From Massilia sp. 9I (lineage in GTDB: Bacteria > Pseudomonadota > Gammaproteobacteria > Burkholderiales > Burkholderiaceae_D), in assembly GCF_902506415.1 (NCBI RefSeq), contig NZ_LR733275.1, forward strand, positions 4,502,176-4,566,175: 64,000 nt of DNA, read 5' to 3'. The notes under the pieces were generated by a model. The model was not told the origin of the DNA, did no database searches, and saw only the letters and a program-made list of their open reading frames with translations. Of this stretch, positions 16,366 through 25,406 are shown piece after piece. Both the position numbers and the translations under genes were made by a program. The first letter of the stretch is position 1. Each line of letters begins with the position of its first letter.

Positions 16366-17127
16366 TTAGTCGCGCGCGGTGCGCCACTCTTGCTGTTTTG
16401 CCGGTTCTTCGGGCGCGGGGCAATTGGTGAGCCTGATCTTGCCGTGCATCTCGATCATCTCGACATTGGTGGCGGGTGAGCGCTCCGTCACGCAATAGGT
16501 GCCCCGGCCAGTGATCACGCGCGTACGGCGCGCGCCGTCGCCCGTGTTGTTCACCAGTTCTTCCACTTTTGGCGCTTCCCAGATGCGGGTCGGCGCCAGC
16601 GCGCGCGCCTGCTCCATGCCCTGGCGCATGCGCAGTTCAGGGCTGTCCGGCGGCGCCACGATCAGGGGCCGGGATTCCTTCCGCAGGGCGCGGTCGATGC
16701 TGCCGACGCTGCGGCGTGCATTTTCCAGGATGGCTGCGGCGTCCGGCTTCGTCGGCGCCTCCGGCGTGGCGACAGGCTGCGCTGCGGCTTCCTGCGCTGT
16801 GGGTGGCGATACTACAGACCTCGCGGAGGGTACCGGGGCGGCAGGGGCAGGGTGTGGTAATGCCGCACTGGCGGAGCGCGCAGGCGCAGGTTGTACGGGC
16901 CGCAGTGCGGGTACTGCTGCGACCGGCGCCGGCTTCAGCTCCGGCGCGAGAGGCGGCAAGTGGATCCACTGCATGGTCGGCCCTTCGTGTGCGGCCGGTA
17001 CCGACAGCGTGCGCGTGAACTGCCAGGCGAGGATCAGGACCGCGTGGACCAGGACCGTGGCGATAAGGCCGGACAGGCGGCGCTCCGGCAGGAACGGGGA
17101 GGCGGAAGAAATCGGGAAGCTGGCCAT
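16366..17127 (-). CDS. TonB-like N-terminus, Pro/Ala-rich periplasmic protein
   Basis: 253 residues. A short cytoplasmic start is followed by one membrane helix (about 19-38, LIATVLVHAVLILAW) and a Pro/Ala-rich extension to about 130, the layout of TonB/TolA anchors. There is no TonB C-terminal domain; the last 100 residues hold ENARRSVGSIDRALRKE, RIWEAPKVEELVNN and a Cys-containing end (GTYCVTERSP, LTNCPAP). Function is unknown. It is divergent from the TonB/TolA-like gene at 17241, and both proteins share the anchor style, so they may work in one envelope complex. Confidence 0.6.
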   Translation of the reverse strand: MASFPISSASPFLPERRLSGLIATVLVHAVLILAWQFTRTLSVPAAHEGPTMQWIHLPPLAPELKPAPVAAVPALRPVQPAPARSASAALPHPAPAAPVPSARSVVSPPTAQEAAAQPVATPEAPTKPDAAAILENARRSVGSIDRALRKESRPLIVAPPDSPELRMRQGMEQARALAPTRIWEAPKVEELVNNTGDGARRTRVITGRGTYCVTERSPATNVEMIEMHGKIRLTNCPAPEEPAKQQEWRTARD

Positions 17128-17240
17128 ATCCGCTCAAGTATAGCGAAAGTCCTTCGCTGCATTTCCTCCAATTATTTCCATCTGTCCTTGTGTTAGCATC
17201 GTCGGATTCTTTGCTTATTGGCATCCCTCGTCGTCGCTAC

Positions 17241-18767
17241 ATGCTCGATCCGGTCCTTCTTCCACAGGCAGAAAGCAACGCGGCATTGCCCGAGGACGGC
17301 CGCACTGCGACCCCGCTGATGCAGCCGGCTTTCCCATGGCGCATGCGGATTGCCGTGCTGGTGTCGCTGCTGGTGCACGCCCTTTTCCTGAGCCTGAGCG
17401 TGGGCGGCGATGCATTCGGACTGCCCGGTCTGCGCTTTCCCTGGGAGGAAAGGCGCCTCGCCGCGCATGACCTGCGCATCGTACTGGCCGAGGCGCCGCC
17501 TGCCGTCACACCCGCACCTGTCGCTGACCTTCCTGTCGCCGCTCCCGTTCCAGCCCCACCCCCACCAAAACCATCCGAACAAGCCGCGCCACCCGTTGTG
17601 GCGGTGGTCAAGCAAGCCGAAGCCGAGCGGCCCAGTGCACCTGTCGTGGTTCAAGCGATTCCCAGCAAGACAGACGATGCGGAGCAGAAGCGAAGCGACA
17701 ACGAGACGCGCGAACGTGCGCTAGCGCAGGCCAAGCTGGAACGCGAGAAACAGGAAGCGGAACAGCGGCAGACCGAGGTGATCGCACTCGCAAAACAGGA
17801 AGCGGCGCGCGTAGAAGCGGCGCGCCTGGAGGCAGCGCGGAACGAACAGGCCAGGTTGGCGCAACTGGAAGCGCAGCGCCAGGAACAGGCGAAGCTGGCG
17901 GAGCAGGCACGGCAGGAAAGTATCCGGGAACGGGAACGCGCCGAAGCCGCGCGGCTGGAAGCTGCCAAACAGGAGCAGGCGCGGCAGGAACAGGCGCGGC
18001 AAGAGCAAGCACGGCAGGATCAAGTAAGACAGGAACAGGCGCGGCAAGAACAGGTGCGGCAGGAGCAGGCGCGGAAGGAACAGGCTCGACAGGAGCAAGC
18101 AAGGCAGGAACAGGCCCGACAAGAGCAAGCAAGGCAGGAACAGGCACGACAGGAACAGGCGCGGCAAGAACAGGCACGTCAGGAGCAGGCGCGACAAGAG
18201 CAAGCACGGCAGGAGCAAGCACGCCAGGAGCAAGCACGCCAGGAGCAAGCACGCCAGGAGCAGGCACGCCAGGACGCGGCAAAGCGCGAGCAGGCCCAGA
18301 AGGATCAGGCGCAGCGCGAGCGTGCCGAGCAGGAAGCAAAACGCGAGGAGCGGCTGCGCGCGATCGGCCGGCAGCTGGATCAGGAAGCCGCCCAGCGCCA
18401 GCCGACGGCAAGCGGCCTGCGTCGCGGCTGGCTATTCGGCCGCGCCGATCCGAACGTCGAGCTGGTCCAGTACGCGCAGGCGATGGGCCGCAAGATCGAG
18501 CTGAACATGACCTTCGACATGGTGCGCGAGTTGGTCAAGCAGCCGCATGTGCGTCCGGTGGTCACCGTGGCGGTACGCGCCGACGGCAGCGTCGAGAAAG
18601 TGACTTTCGTGACGTCGAGCGGCGTGCCCGTCCTCGACGAAGCCGTGCGCAAGGTTATCGCCAGCCAGGCGCCCTATGGACCATTCCCGCCGGCGCTGGC
18701 GCGCCAGTACGACGTGGTCGAAATCCGCCGCACCTGGATCTTCGACACCGCCATCCGCCTGGAGTGA
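17241..18767 (+). CDS. TolA/TonB-like energy-transducing protein with Gln-Glu-Gln-Ala-Arg array
   Basis: About 508 residues. One membrane helix (about 36-55), a Pro-rich stretch, a long Ala/Gln/Glu/Arg region that should form a single helix or coiled coil like TolA domain II, and a C-terminal TonB domain (ADGSVEKVTFVTSSGVPVLDEAVRKVI, last 90 residues). Residues 244-343 are 20 perfect-length pentapeptides. It probably spans the periplasm and couples the inner to the outer membrane. The ATG at 17241 is used; a GTG at 17190 is also in frame and neither has a good ribosome site. No exbBD/tolQR genes are close by. Confidence 0.75.
   Translation: MLDPVLLPQAESNAALPEDGRTATPLMQPAFPWRMRIAVLVSLLVHALFLSLSVGGDAFGLPGLRFPWEERRLAAHDLRIVLAEAPPAVTPAPVADLPVAAPVPAPPPPKPSEQAAPPVVAVVKQAEAERPSAPVVVQAIPSKTDDAEQKRSDNETRERALAQAKLEREKQEAEQRQTEVIALAKQEAARVEAARLEAARNEQARLAQLEAQRQEQAKLAEQARQESIRERERAEAARLEAAKQEQARQEQARQEQARQDQVRQEQARQEQVRQEQARKEQARQEQARQEQARQEQARQEQARQEQARQEQARQEQARQEQARQEQARQEQARQEQARQEQARQDAAKREQAQKDQAQRERAEQEAKREERLRAIGRQLDQEAAQRQPTASGLRRGWLFGRADPNVELVQYAQAMGRKIELNMTFDMVRELVKQPHVRPVVTVAVRADGSVEKVTFVTSSGVPVLDEAVRKVIASQAPYGPFPPALARQYDVVEIRRTWIFDTAIRLE
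17970..18269 (+). repeat. In-frame tandem repeat, 20 units of 15 bp
   Basis: Exactly 300 bp encoding twenty Q-E-Q-A-R-type pentapeptides (variants QDQVR, QEQVR, KEQAR early in the array). Later units are nearly identical at DNA level (CAGGAGCAAGCACGC), so recent slippage is likely and copy number may vary between strains. Confidence 0.95.
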
Positions 18768-18829
18768 GCTGTGCGTCGCCCGTGCAGGGCTTCTGCTAAG
18801 GTTTGCTGATCATTAGCAGAGGAGTCCGC

Positions 18830-19144
18830 ATGGAACGCTACCTGATCGTTTACCGCGGATCGACCGTCGACGAGGCGGAAGGCCCGCAGCACAACCCCCA
18901 AGAGTGGGATAAATGGTTCGAGATGCTGGGTGCGGCGCTGGTGGACCGCGGTAGCCTGGCGCTCAGCAGCATCCAGATGCCGAGCAGGCTGCTCGGACCC
19001 AAACAGAGCAGCTCCTCGCTGTCGGGCTACTCCATCATCACCGCAGCCGATTTCAATGAGGCCGTCAGCCTGGCCGAGGAGTGCCCGATCTTCGACGAGA
19101 AGGGCTCGGTGGAAATCGCCCGCCTGGTCGGTCCGGCGGGCTGA
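18830..19144 (+). CDS. YCII-related (DGPF-type) domain protein
   Basis: 104 residues. MERYLIVYRG, the central GAALVDRGSLAL, GYSIITAADFNEAVSLAEECP and a final SVEIARL fit the YCII/dimeric alpha-beta barrel family, cytoplasmic proteins mostly of unknown function and sometimes next to ECF sigma factors. The ATG at 18830 has AGGAG about 6 bases upstream; an earlier in-frame start lacks one. It converges on pullulanase, with 12 bases between the stops. Confidence 0.8.
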   Translation: MERYLIVYRGSTVDEAEGPQHNPQEWDKWFEMLGAALVDRGSLALSSIQMPSRLLGPKQSSSSLSGYSIITAADFNEAVSLAEECPIFDEKGSVEIARLVGPAG

Positions 19145-19156
19145 TTCCGTTTCTCT

Positions 19157-21865
19157 TTACTCGGCGACGAACACCACTGCCGTGCGCGGCGGCACGGTGA
19201 AGCTGCCGCTCGCGCTGTCGAAGCGTGCCTGTGCCCCGCGCTTGTCGGCTGCGCCGGCCGCGGTGTGCACCGGATGCAGCTTGAGGCGCTTGCCGCGCAA
19301 GCCTTCATCGCTCACCGTGTGCGCCTCGGTATCCACGTTCACCAGGTAGCTGATGCCGGCAAAGCGCGCGCCCGGATAGCCCTTGCCGTCGATCCAGGCC
19401 GCCAGCACGGTTGGCTGTTGCTGGGTTCCCGTGTTGAAGAAGCGCAGGCGCTGCACGATGTCCTCGGTCGCCCGCATCCGGAAGAGCGTCGAGCTGGCGC
19501 GGATGGCCAGCAGGTCGCGGAAGGCGTCGCGTGCAAAAGCGATGTCCGCCGGCTGCGGCTTGATCGCGGCATTCGCCAGGAAGGGCTTGAGCAGCGGCCA
19601 GTCCTTGCCGTTGTCGTCCTGCTGCGGCAGGCCGGTGCCGAAGTAGTTGTCCTGGTAGCTCCAGTCGATGCGGTTGAACCAGTCACCCGAATTGAAGCTG
19701 TTCTTGTCCAGCGACTTTGAACGCAGGGTGTCGATGCCGGCGTGGTAATAGGCCACGCCCTGGCTGAAGGCGTTGATCGCCATGCCCAGCACCTGCACAC
19801 GGGCGCGATCGGCGGTGCTGGTGCGCAGCGGCAGCTTGAGCACGTTGATGTCGAACAGCGTCTGGTTGTCGTGGTTTTCCACGTAGTTGACTACCTCGCC
19901 CGGTTGGCTGGCATAGCCGGCCGGCTGGTTGCCGTAGGCGATGTCTTCCAGCTTGCGGGTGCTGCCGTCGAAGGTCTGCAACGGATAGGGGCGCACCGAC
20001 CCGGCCAGGCCGACGCGGATCATGTCCGCCGCGCGCAGCAGGTCGACGCGCTGGTGCTCGCCGCCCAGCGCATTCGGGTCGTAGACGAGGCCATTGATGT
20101 AGCCCTGGCGGCGGATCATTGCCTCGCCCGAATCGCCCGCCGAGCCGCCGCGCACGGCGTCGCGCGCACGGTCGCTGAAGGTGCCGATGCCGGAGCCGTT
20201 CAGCGACAGCTGCGAAGCCTGCACGAAGCGGGCGCCGTCCGCGACTTCGCCGAAGTTCCAGCCTTCGCCGATCAACTGGACGTGACGGCCGGCGGCCTTG
20301 TCCACGCGCTTCTGCAGGCGTTCCATGGCGGCGCGCGGCTGGTGGCCCATCAGGTCGAAGCGGAAGGAATCGATCTTGTAGTGGCGGGTCCACAGCTCGG
20401 CCGAGTCGATCATCAGCTTGGCCATCATCGTGTTTTCGGTGGCGGTGTTGTCGCAGCAGGTCGAGCGCTCGATGCTACCTAGCGCATTCAGGCGGTGGTA
20501 GTAGCCCGGCACCACGCGGTCCAGTACCGACTTCTCTGCCTGGCCGGCGATGAAGGTGTGGTTGTAGACCACGTCGGTGCCGACGCGCAGGCCAGCCCCG
20601 TGCAGGTCCATCACCATCTGGCGGAACTCGAGGATGCGGCGCGCACCGTCGGCCGGGTCGGTGGCGTAGCTGCCTTCCGGCGCGCTGTAGTGGTAGGGAT
20701 CGTAGCCCCAGTTGAAGCAGTCGGTGTGCGCGGTCTTGCGGGTCAGCGCCTGCTGGCTGTCGCCGCTTGGTGCGCCGTTTGGCTGGGGCACGGCACAATC
20801 CTTTTCCGGCACGCTGCCGAGGTCATACACCGGAAGCAGGTGGATGTCGGTCATGCCGGCCTTGGCCAGTGCCTTCAGGTGGCGCATGCCGTTCGAATTC
20901 GTTTCACCGAAGGCGGCGTATTTGCCGCGTTTCTCAAGCGGGACGCTCGGGTCGTTGATCGAGAAATCGCGCACATGCAGCTCGTAGATGACCATGTCGG
21001 TCTGCGCTTTCACCGTATTCGGTGCGCGCGTGGCGTCCCAGCCCTTTGGCTTCAGGTTAGCCGCATCCAGGTCGGCCACGTAACTGCGTTTCGAATCCGT
21101 GGTGAGGCTGACCGAATAGGGATCGGTGACAAGGTTGCGCACCAGCCCCATCCCGTTGACCGCGACGTCCACCGCGTACTTGTAATAGGTGCCCGACAGG
21201 TCGCGCGGGAGCCGCGCCGCCCATGCGCCCGTGCGCTCCTCGAAGGCCATGTCGTGGACGCCGGTGGCGCGGCCGCCGGCGCTGTCGTAGGTGCAGACCG
21301 CGACGCTGCGCGCCGTCGGCGCCCACAGGCGGAAGGCGGTGCGGCCCTTGCCGGGAGTGGCGCCCAGGTCCTTGATCCCGTCGGCGGCGGCGTACAGGTC
21401 GTCCAGCGCGCCCGCCACCTGAATGCGCGTCGCAGCAAGCACCGTGCCGTCCGCCGACTCCTGCACCAGCACCAGTTGGCCGCGGTGTAGCTCCTTCATG
21501 CGCTGGACATCGGCCGAACGCAGCGCCAGCACCGGACCGGCCGCGACATACTTGAAGCGTACAGGCAGCTTCGCGCTGGAGGCATCGAGCGCCAGCGCAC
21601 CGTCGGCGCCTTCGACCTTCGCGCCCGTCTTGGCGACGATGGACGCTTTCGCCGAGTGATACAGGCGGAACGTGGCGCCGGCGTCGGCGCCGGGCCAGGT
21701 CAGCAGGCGCCGGTCGAGCCAGACGGCGCGCGCATCCAGCGCGGCATCGGAGGCATGGAGGACCTGCTGGAAGGACGGGGTGTCGCAGGTCTCGAGAGGA
21801 ACCGCGGCGTGCGCGGACGAGGCGAGGGCGGCGGCCGCGAAGGCGGCGTAAGGGATTCGGGTCAT
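19157..21865 (-). CDS. pulA: Secreted pullulanase-type alpha-1,6-glucosidase, GH13
   Basis: 902 residues with a signal peptide ending AHAA (about 20). After an N-terminal beta domain comes the early-set/CBM48 module (AFRLWAPTARSVAVC), then the catalytic barrel with the pullulanase signature FNWGYDP, DVVYNH, the nucleophile region DSFRFDLMGH, the acid/base GEGWN and the late YVENHDN, then a C-terminal DUF3372-like domain. It removes alpha-1,6 branches from pullulan, glycogen or amylopectin outside the cytoplasm. It is 52 bases downstream of the POT transporter on the same strand, probably one transcript from the divergent region at 23502-23762. Confidence 0.93.
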   Translation of the reverse strand: MTRIPYAAFAAAALASSAHAAVPLETCDTPSFQQVLHASDAALDARAVWLDRRLLTWPGADAGATFRLYHSAKASIVAKTGAKVEGADGALALDASSAKLPVRFKYVAAGPVLALRSADVQRMKELHRGQLVLVQESADGTVLAATRIQVAGALDDLYAAADGIKDLGATPGKGRTAFRLWAPTARSVAVCTYDSAGGRATGVHDMAFEERTGAWAARLPRDLSGTYYKYAVDVAVNGMGLVRNLVTDPYSVSLTTDSKRSYVADLDAANLKPKGWDATRAPNTVKAQTDMVIYELHVRDFSINDPSVPLEKRGKYAAFGETNSNGMRHLKALAKAGMTDIHLLPVYDLGSVPEKDCAVPQPNGAPSGDSQQALTRKTAHTDCFNWGYDPYHYSAPEGSYATDPADGARRILEFRQMVMDLHGAGLRVGTDVVYNHTFIAGQAEKSVLDRVVPGYYHRLNALGSIERSTCCDNTATENTMMAKLMIDSAELWTRHYKIDSFRFDLMGHQPRAAMERLQKRVDKAAGRHVQLIGEGWNFGEVADGARFVQASQLSLNGSGIGTFSDRARDAVRGGSAGDSGEAMIRRQGYINGLVYDPNALGGEHQRVDLLRAADMIRVGLAGSVRPYPLQTFDGSTRKLEDIAYGNQPAGYASQPGEVVNYVENHDNQTLFDINVLKLPLRTSTADRARVQVLGMAINAFSQGVAYYHAGIDTLRSKSLDKNSFNSGDWFNRIDWSYQDNYFGTGLPQQDDNGKDWPLLKPFLANAAIKPQPADIAFARDAFRDLLAIRASSTLFRMRATEDIVQRLRFFNTGTQQQPTVLAAWIDGKGYPGARFAGISYLVNVDTEAHTVSDEGLRGKRLKLHPVHTAAGAADKRGAQARFDSASGSFTVPPRTAVVFVAE

Positions 21866-21917
21866 CGTGGCGAGGAAGAAGGTGGAGCAGGGCGGGCCGG
21901 AGCCCGCCCCGGCAAGG

Positions 21918-23501
21918 TCAGGCGCGGTAGTGGTCGACCATCTTGTAGCGCTTGGCGTACAGGCCGAAGGCGAGGGCCGCCAGCAGCGCGAAGCCGGCGA
22001 AGAAGTACATCTGGAAGGCGATCACCCCCATGCCCGAGTTCTCGATGTGGGCGATGACGGCCTCGTTCTTCACGCCGGAGTTCACGATCAGCACCCACAG
22101 ATTGCCGACGGTGACGGCGAGATACCACAGGGCCATGATCACGCCCTTCATCGAGGCCGGGGCCTGGCTGTAGGCGAACTCGAGCCCGGTGGCCGAGACC
22201 AGCACTTCACCCAGGGTCAGCAGGGCGTAGGGCAGGATCTGCCAGGCGATCGACACCGCGTCGCCGGCGTCGAGCTGCACCTGCAGGTTGCCGACCACGA
22301 TCCAGGCCAGCGCCGAGAAGGCGATGCCTGCGGTCATGCGGCGCAGGGCGGTCGGCACCAGGCCGATCTTGTTCAGCAGCGGGAACAGGACCAGGTTGTT
22401 GAAGGGGATGAGCAGCATCACCAGCAGCGGGTTGAGCGCCTGCATCTGGGCCGGAATCACGTTGAAGGTCCAGCCCAGCAGGCTGACTTCGGTCGACATG
22501 GCATTGGCCTGCACGATCCAGGTCGAGGCCTTCTGGTCGAACAGCGACCAGAACGGAGTCACGAGACCGAACACGATCAGGATGCGCAGCACGGCGCGCA
22601 CGCCGTCGACCGCGATGTCCGGATGCACGCCGCGGGCGCGGTCGAGCTGCATCGAGGCGCCGATGCCGACGCAGGCCAGCAGCAGCACCAGCGCGGTACA
22701 GGCGGCGATCACGAAGCCCCAGCTCGGGGTCATTGCAAGCGAGACGATGGCGGCCAGCGCGCCGAAGCCGGCGACCACCAGGCCCGGACGGCCGGCGCCC
22801 GGGCGCTGGGTCAAGAGGGCGGTGCGCACCACGCGCGCGAAGGAATGCGGGTCGGCGACAGCCGCCGGCGGCACATGCACGTACTTCTTCTTGCCGCTCC
22901 ACAGGACCATGGTGGCGACGAACATGAGGATGCCCGGGATGCCGAAGGCGACCGCGGGACCGTAGTCGCGCAGGAAGATCGGCATCAGGAGCGATGCGAA
23001 GAAGGAGCCGAAGTTGATAATCCAGTAGAAGGCGTCGAACACCACCTTCGCCTTGTCCTTGTTGGTCTTGTCGAACTGGTCACCGACAAAACTGGCCACC
23101 AGCGGCTTGATGCCGCCCGAGCCGAAGGCGATCAGGAACAGGCCGAAGTAGAAGCCGTTGACGCTGTCTTCAAAAATGGCGAGGCAGGCGTGGCCCGCGC
23201 AGTAGATCAGGCTGAACCAGAAGATGGTGTTGTACTTGCCGAAGTAGCGGTCGGCTAGATAACCGCCCAGCAGCGGGAAGAAGTACACGCCCATCATGAA
23301 GGTGTGGAACACGTGCTTGGCTTCGCTGGCGCGCTGGTCCTGGGCCACGAACAGCAGCAGGGTCGAGATCAGGAAGGGCGTCAGGATGTTGCGCATCCCG
23401 TAGAAGCTGAAACGCTCGCAGCCTTCGTTGGCGATGATGTAGGGGATCTGCCGCGGCATGCGGCCGGCGGTCTTCACTTCATTCACGGCGGGGGCGTTCA
23501 T
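21918..23501 (-). CDS. POT/PTR2-family proton-dependent oligopeptide transporter
   Basis: 527 residues with 12-14 membrane helices. The ExxERFSFYG motif in helix 1 (ANEGCERFSFYGMRN), LADRYFGKYNTI and FGSGGIKPLVASFVGDQF are the POT signatures. The family imports di- and tripeptides with protons; some members carry nitrate or other small molecules. Its placement between starch genes and ahead of pullulanase is odd for a peptide carrier. It could be a chance neighbour or support growth on mixed polymers. AGAGGA precedes the start. Confidence 0.9.
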   Translation of the reverse strand: MNAPAVNEVKTAGRMPRQIPYIIANEGCERFSFYGMRNILTPFLISTLLLFVAQDQRASEAKHVFHTFMMGVYFFPLLGGYLADRYFGKYNTIFWFSLIYCAGHACLAIFEDSVNGFYFGLFLIAFGSGGIKPLVASFVGDQFDKTNKDKAKVVFDAFYWIINFGSFFASLLMPIFLRDYGPAVAFGIPGILMFVATMVLWSGKKKYVHVPPAAVADPHSFARVVRTALLTQRPGAGRPGLVVAGFGALAAIVSLAMTPSWGFVIAACTALVLLLACVGIGASMQLDRARGVHPDIAVDGVRAVLRILIVFGLVTPFWSLFDQKASTWIVQANAMSTEVSLLGWTFNVIPAQMQALNPLLVMLLIPFNNLVLFPLLNKIGLVPTALRRMTAGIAFSALAWIVVGNLQVQLDAGDAVSIAWQILPYALLTLGEVLVSATGLEFAYSQAPASMKGVIMALWYLAVTVGNLWVLIVNSGVKNEAVIAHIENSGMGVIAFQMYFFAGFALLAALAFGLYAKRYKMVDHYRA

Positions 23502-23700
23502 GGCGTCCTCTTGAATATCGAAACAGACGCGATGCTATGCCGAGGCTGAGTGACTTTGCAATAAAAATATCGCTGAGATACAAATAAGATATTAATAACC
23601 CGTAGTTTAGCTACTTTCTTGTCCCTTGCTGGCCGCGCATGAGAGCTCTAAGTGTATGAATATGAAGGGTTTATGTGTTTTAAATGCCCAGTTGGCGTAA

Positions 23701-23729
23701 TTGTAAATTTTTCCATCGTCCTGTATATT
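23701..23729 (+). promoter_or_regulatory. Sigma-70 promoter of the alpha-glucosidase/glk operon
   Basis: TTGTAA (23701-23706), 17-bp spacer, TATATT (23724-23729), with a leader of about 27 nt before the ATG at 23763. The 261-bp divergent region is markedly AT-rich against its surroundings. No perfect LacI-type operator was found in it. Confidence 0.6.
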
Positions 23730-23762
23730 GGCTAGAATTCTGACATTCTCCGGACAGCAGCC

Positions 23763-25406
23763 ATGACCCAGACTTCGAAGACCGACAACCCGAACTGGTG
23801 GAAAGAAGCCATCATCTACCAGGTGTATCCGCGCAGCTTCCTCGACACCAATGGCGACGGCGTGGGCGACCTGCCGGGCATCACCGAGAAGCTCGACTAC
23901 ATCGCGCGCCTGGGCGTGGACATCGTCTGGCTGTCTCCCTTCTTCAAGTCGCCGATGAAAGACTTCGGCTACGACATCGCCGACTACTGCGACGTCGATC
24001 CGCTGTTCGGCACCCTGGCCGACTTCGACAAGCTGGTCGCCAAGGCGCACAGCCTGGGCCTGAAAATCATGATCGACCAGGTGATGTCGCACACGGCCGA
24101 CACCCATCCCTGGTTCGTCGAGAGCCGCAAGAGCCGCGACAATCCCAAGTCGGACTGGTACGTGTGGGCCGACCCGCTCCCGGACGGCAACCCGCCCAAC
24201 AACTGGCTGTCCGTGTTCGGCGGCCCGGCCTGGCAGTGGGATACCCGTCGCAAGCAGTACTACATGCACAACTTCCTGACCAGCCAGCCGCAGCTGAACT
24301 TCCACAACCCGGAAGTGCAGCAGGCCCACCTGGATGCCCAGCGCTTCTGGCTCGAGCGCGGCGTCGACGGCGTGCGCATGGACGCCTGCGTGTTCCACTT
24401 CCATGACCGCCAGCTGCGCAGCAATCCGCCGGCGCTGGTACGCGACACCTCGACCGTGACGGACGTGAACCCCTACGGCATGCAGGCCCACATCTACGAC
24501 AAGACCCAGCCTGAGAACGTCGCCTTCCTGCAGCGCGTGCGTGCGCAGCTCAACGAATTCGGCGCGGTGTCGATCGGCGAAGTCAGCTCCGACGACGCGC
24601 TGGCCCAGATGGCCGAGTACACCGAAGGCGGCGACAAGCTGCACATGGCTTACAGCTTCAACCTGCTGACGCCACAATTCACCGCAAGCCACATCCGCAA
24701 GCAGGTCGAGGAATTCAACGAGCGTGTGAAGGACGGCTGGGCCTCCTGGTCGGTCGGCAACCACGACGCCATCCGCGTCATGACCCGCTGGGGCGGTCCG
24801 GACGCGACGCCCGCGCTGGCCAAGCTGGTGCTGGCGATGCAGCTCTCGCTCAAGGGCACGCCCTGCCTGTACCAGGGCGACGAACTGGCATTAAGCGAAG
24901 CGGACGTGCCTTTCGAGCTGCTGCAGGACCCCTACGGCATCACCTTCTGGCCCGAGTTCAAGGGCCGCGACGGCTGCCGCACGCCGATGCCGTGGACCGG
25001 CGAGGCGCCGAATGCCGGCTTTACCAGCGGCACGCCGTGGCTGCCGGTGGCCGAGCCACACCGCGCGGCTAGCGTCGCCCGGCAGGATGCAGACCCGGCG
25101 TCGATGCTGAACTTCCAGCGCCGCTTCATCGCCTGGCGCAAGACCATGCCGCAGTTGACCCGCGGCGAGATCGCTTTCTTCGATGCGCCGGAACCGGTGC
25201 TGGCGCTGCGCCGCGATGTCGAAGGCATGGACAGCGTGCTGGCCGCATTCAACCTGTCGGACCGCGAAGTCAGCTTCGACTGGCCAGAGACTGCAGGCGC
25301 CGCGATGCTCGACGCCCACGGCCTGCCTGGCCAGGCAGCGGGCGGCAAAGTGACCCTGCCGCCGTACGGCGCCTGGTTCGGCAGCGTCCCAGGAAGCGCC
25401 CGCTGA
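23763..25406 (+). CDS. Cytoplasmic alpha-glucosidase, GH13 (oligo-1,6-/maltose type)
   Basis: 547 residues with no signal peptide. AIIYQVYPRSFLDTNGDG is the classic start of GH13 alpha-glucosidases. Nucleophile Asp207 is in GVDGVRMDACVFHFHD, acid/base Glu273 in SIGEVSS and Asp335 in SVGNHD. It releases glucose from maltose and malto-oligosaccharides in the cytoplasm. QVMSHTADTHPWF (from 106) has Ser109 where a substrate-related Asn is often seen in this family (DxVxNH). Its stop overlaps the start of glk copy 2, so product glucose meets a co-made glucokinase. Confidence 0.93.
   Translation: MTQTSKTDNPNWWKEAIIYQVYPRSFLDTNGDGVGDLPGITEKLDYIARLGVDIVWLSPFFKSPMKDFGYDIADYCDVDPLFGTLADFDKLVAKAHSLGLKIMIDQVMSHTADTHPWFVESRKSRDNPKSDWYVWADPLPDGNPPNNWLSVFGGPAWQWDTRRKQYYMHNFLTSQPQLNFHNPEVQQAHLDAQRFWLERGVDGVRMDACVFHFHDRQLRSNPPALVRDTSTVTDVNPYGMQAHIYDKTQPENVAFLQRVRAQLNEFGAVSIGEVSSDDALAQMAEYTEGGDKLHMAYSFNLLTPQFTASHIRKQVEEFNERVKDGWASWSVGNHDAIRVMTRWGGPDATPALAKLVLAMQLSLKGTPCLYQGDELALSEADVPFELLQDPYGITFWPEFKGRDGCRTPMPWTGEAPNAGFTSGTPWLPVAEPHRAASVARQDADPASMLNFQRRFIAWRKTMPQLTRGEIAFFDAPEPVLALRRDVEGMDSVLAAFNLSDREVSFDWPETAGAAMLDAHGLPGQAAGGKVTLPPYGAWFGSVPGSAR

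Noticed and set aside
17970..18269. CRISPR-like periodic repeat
   Set aside because: 15-bp units are contiguous and in frame with no spacers; it is a coding tandem repeat.
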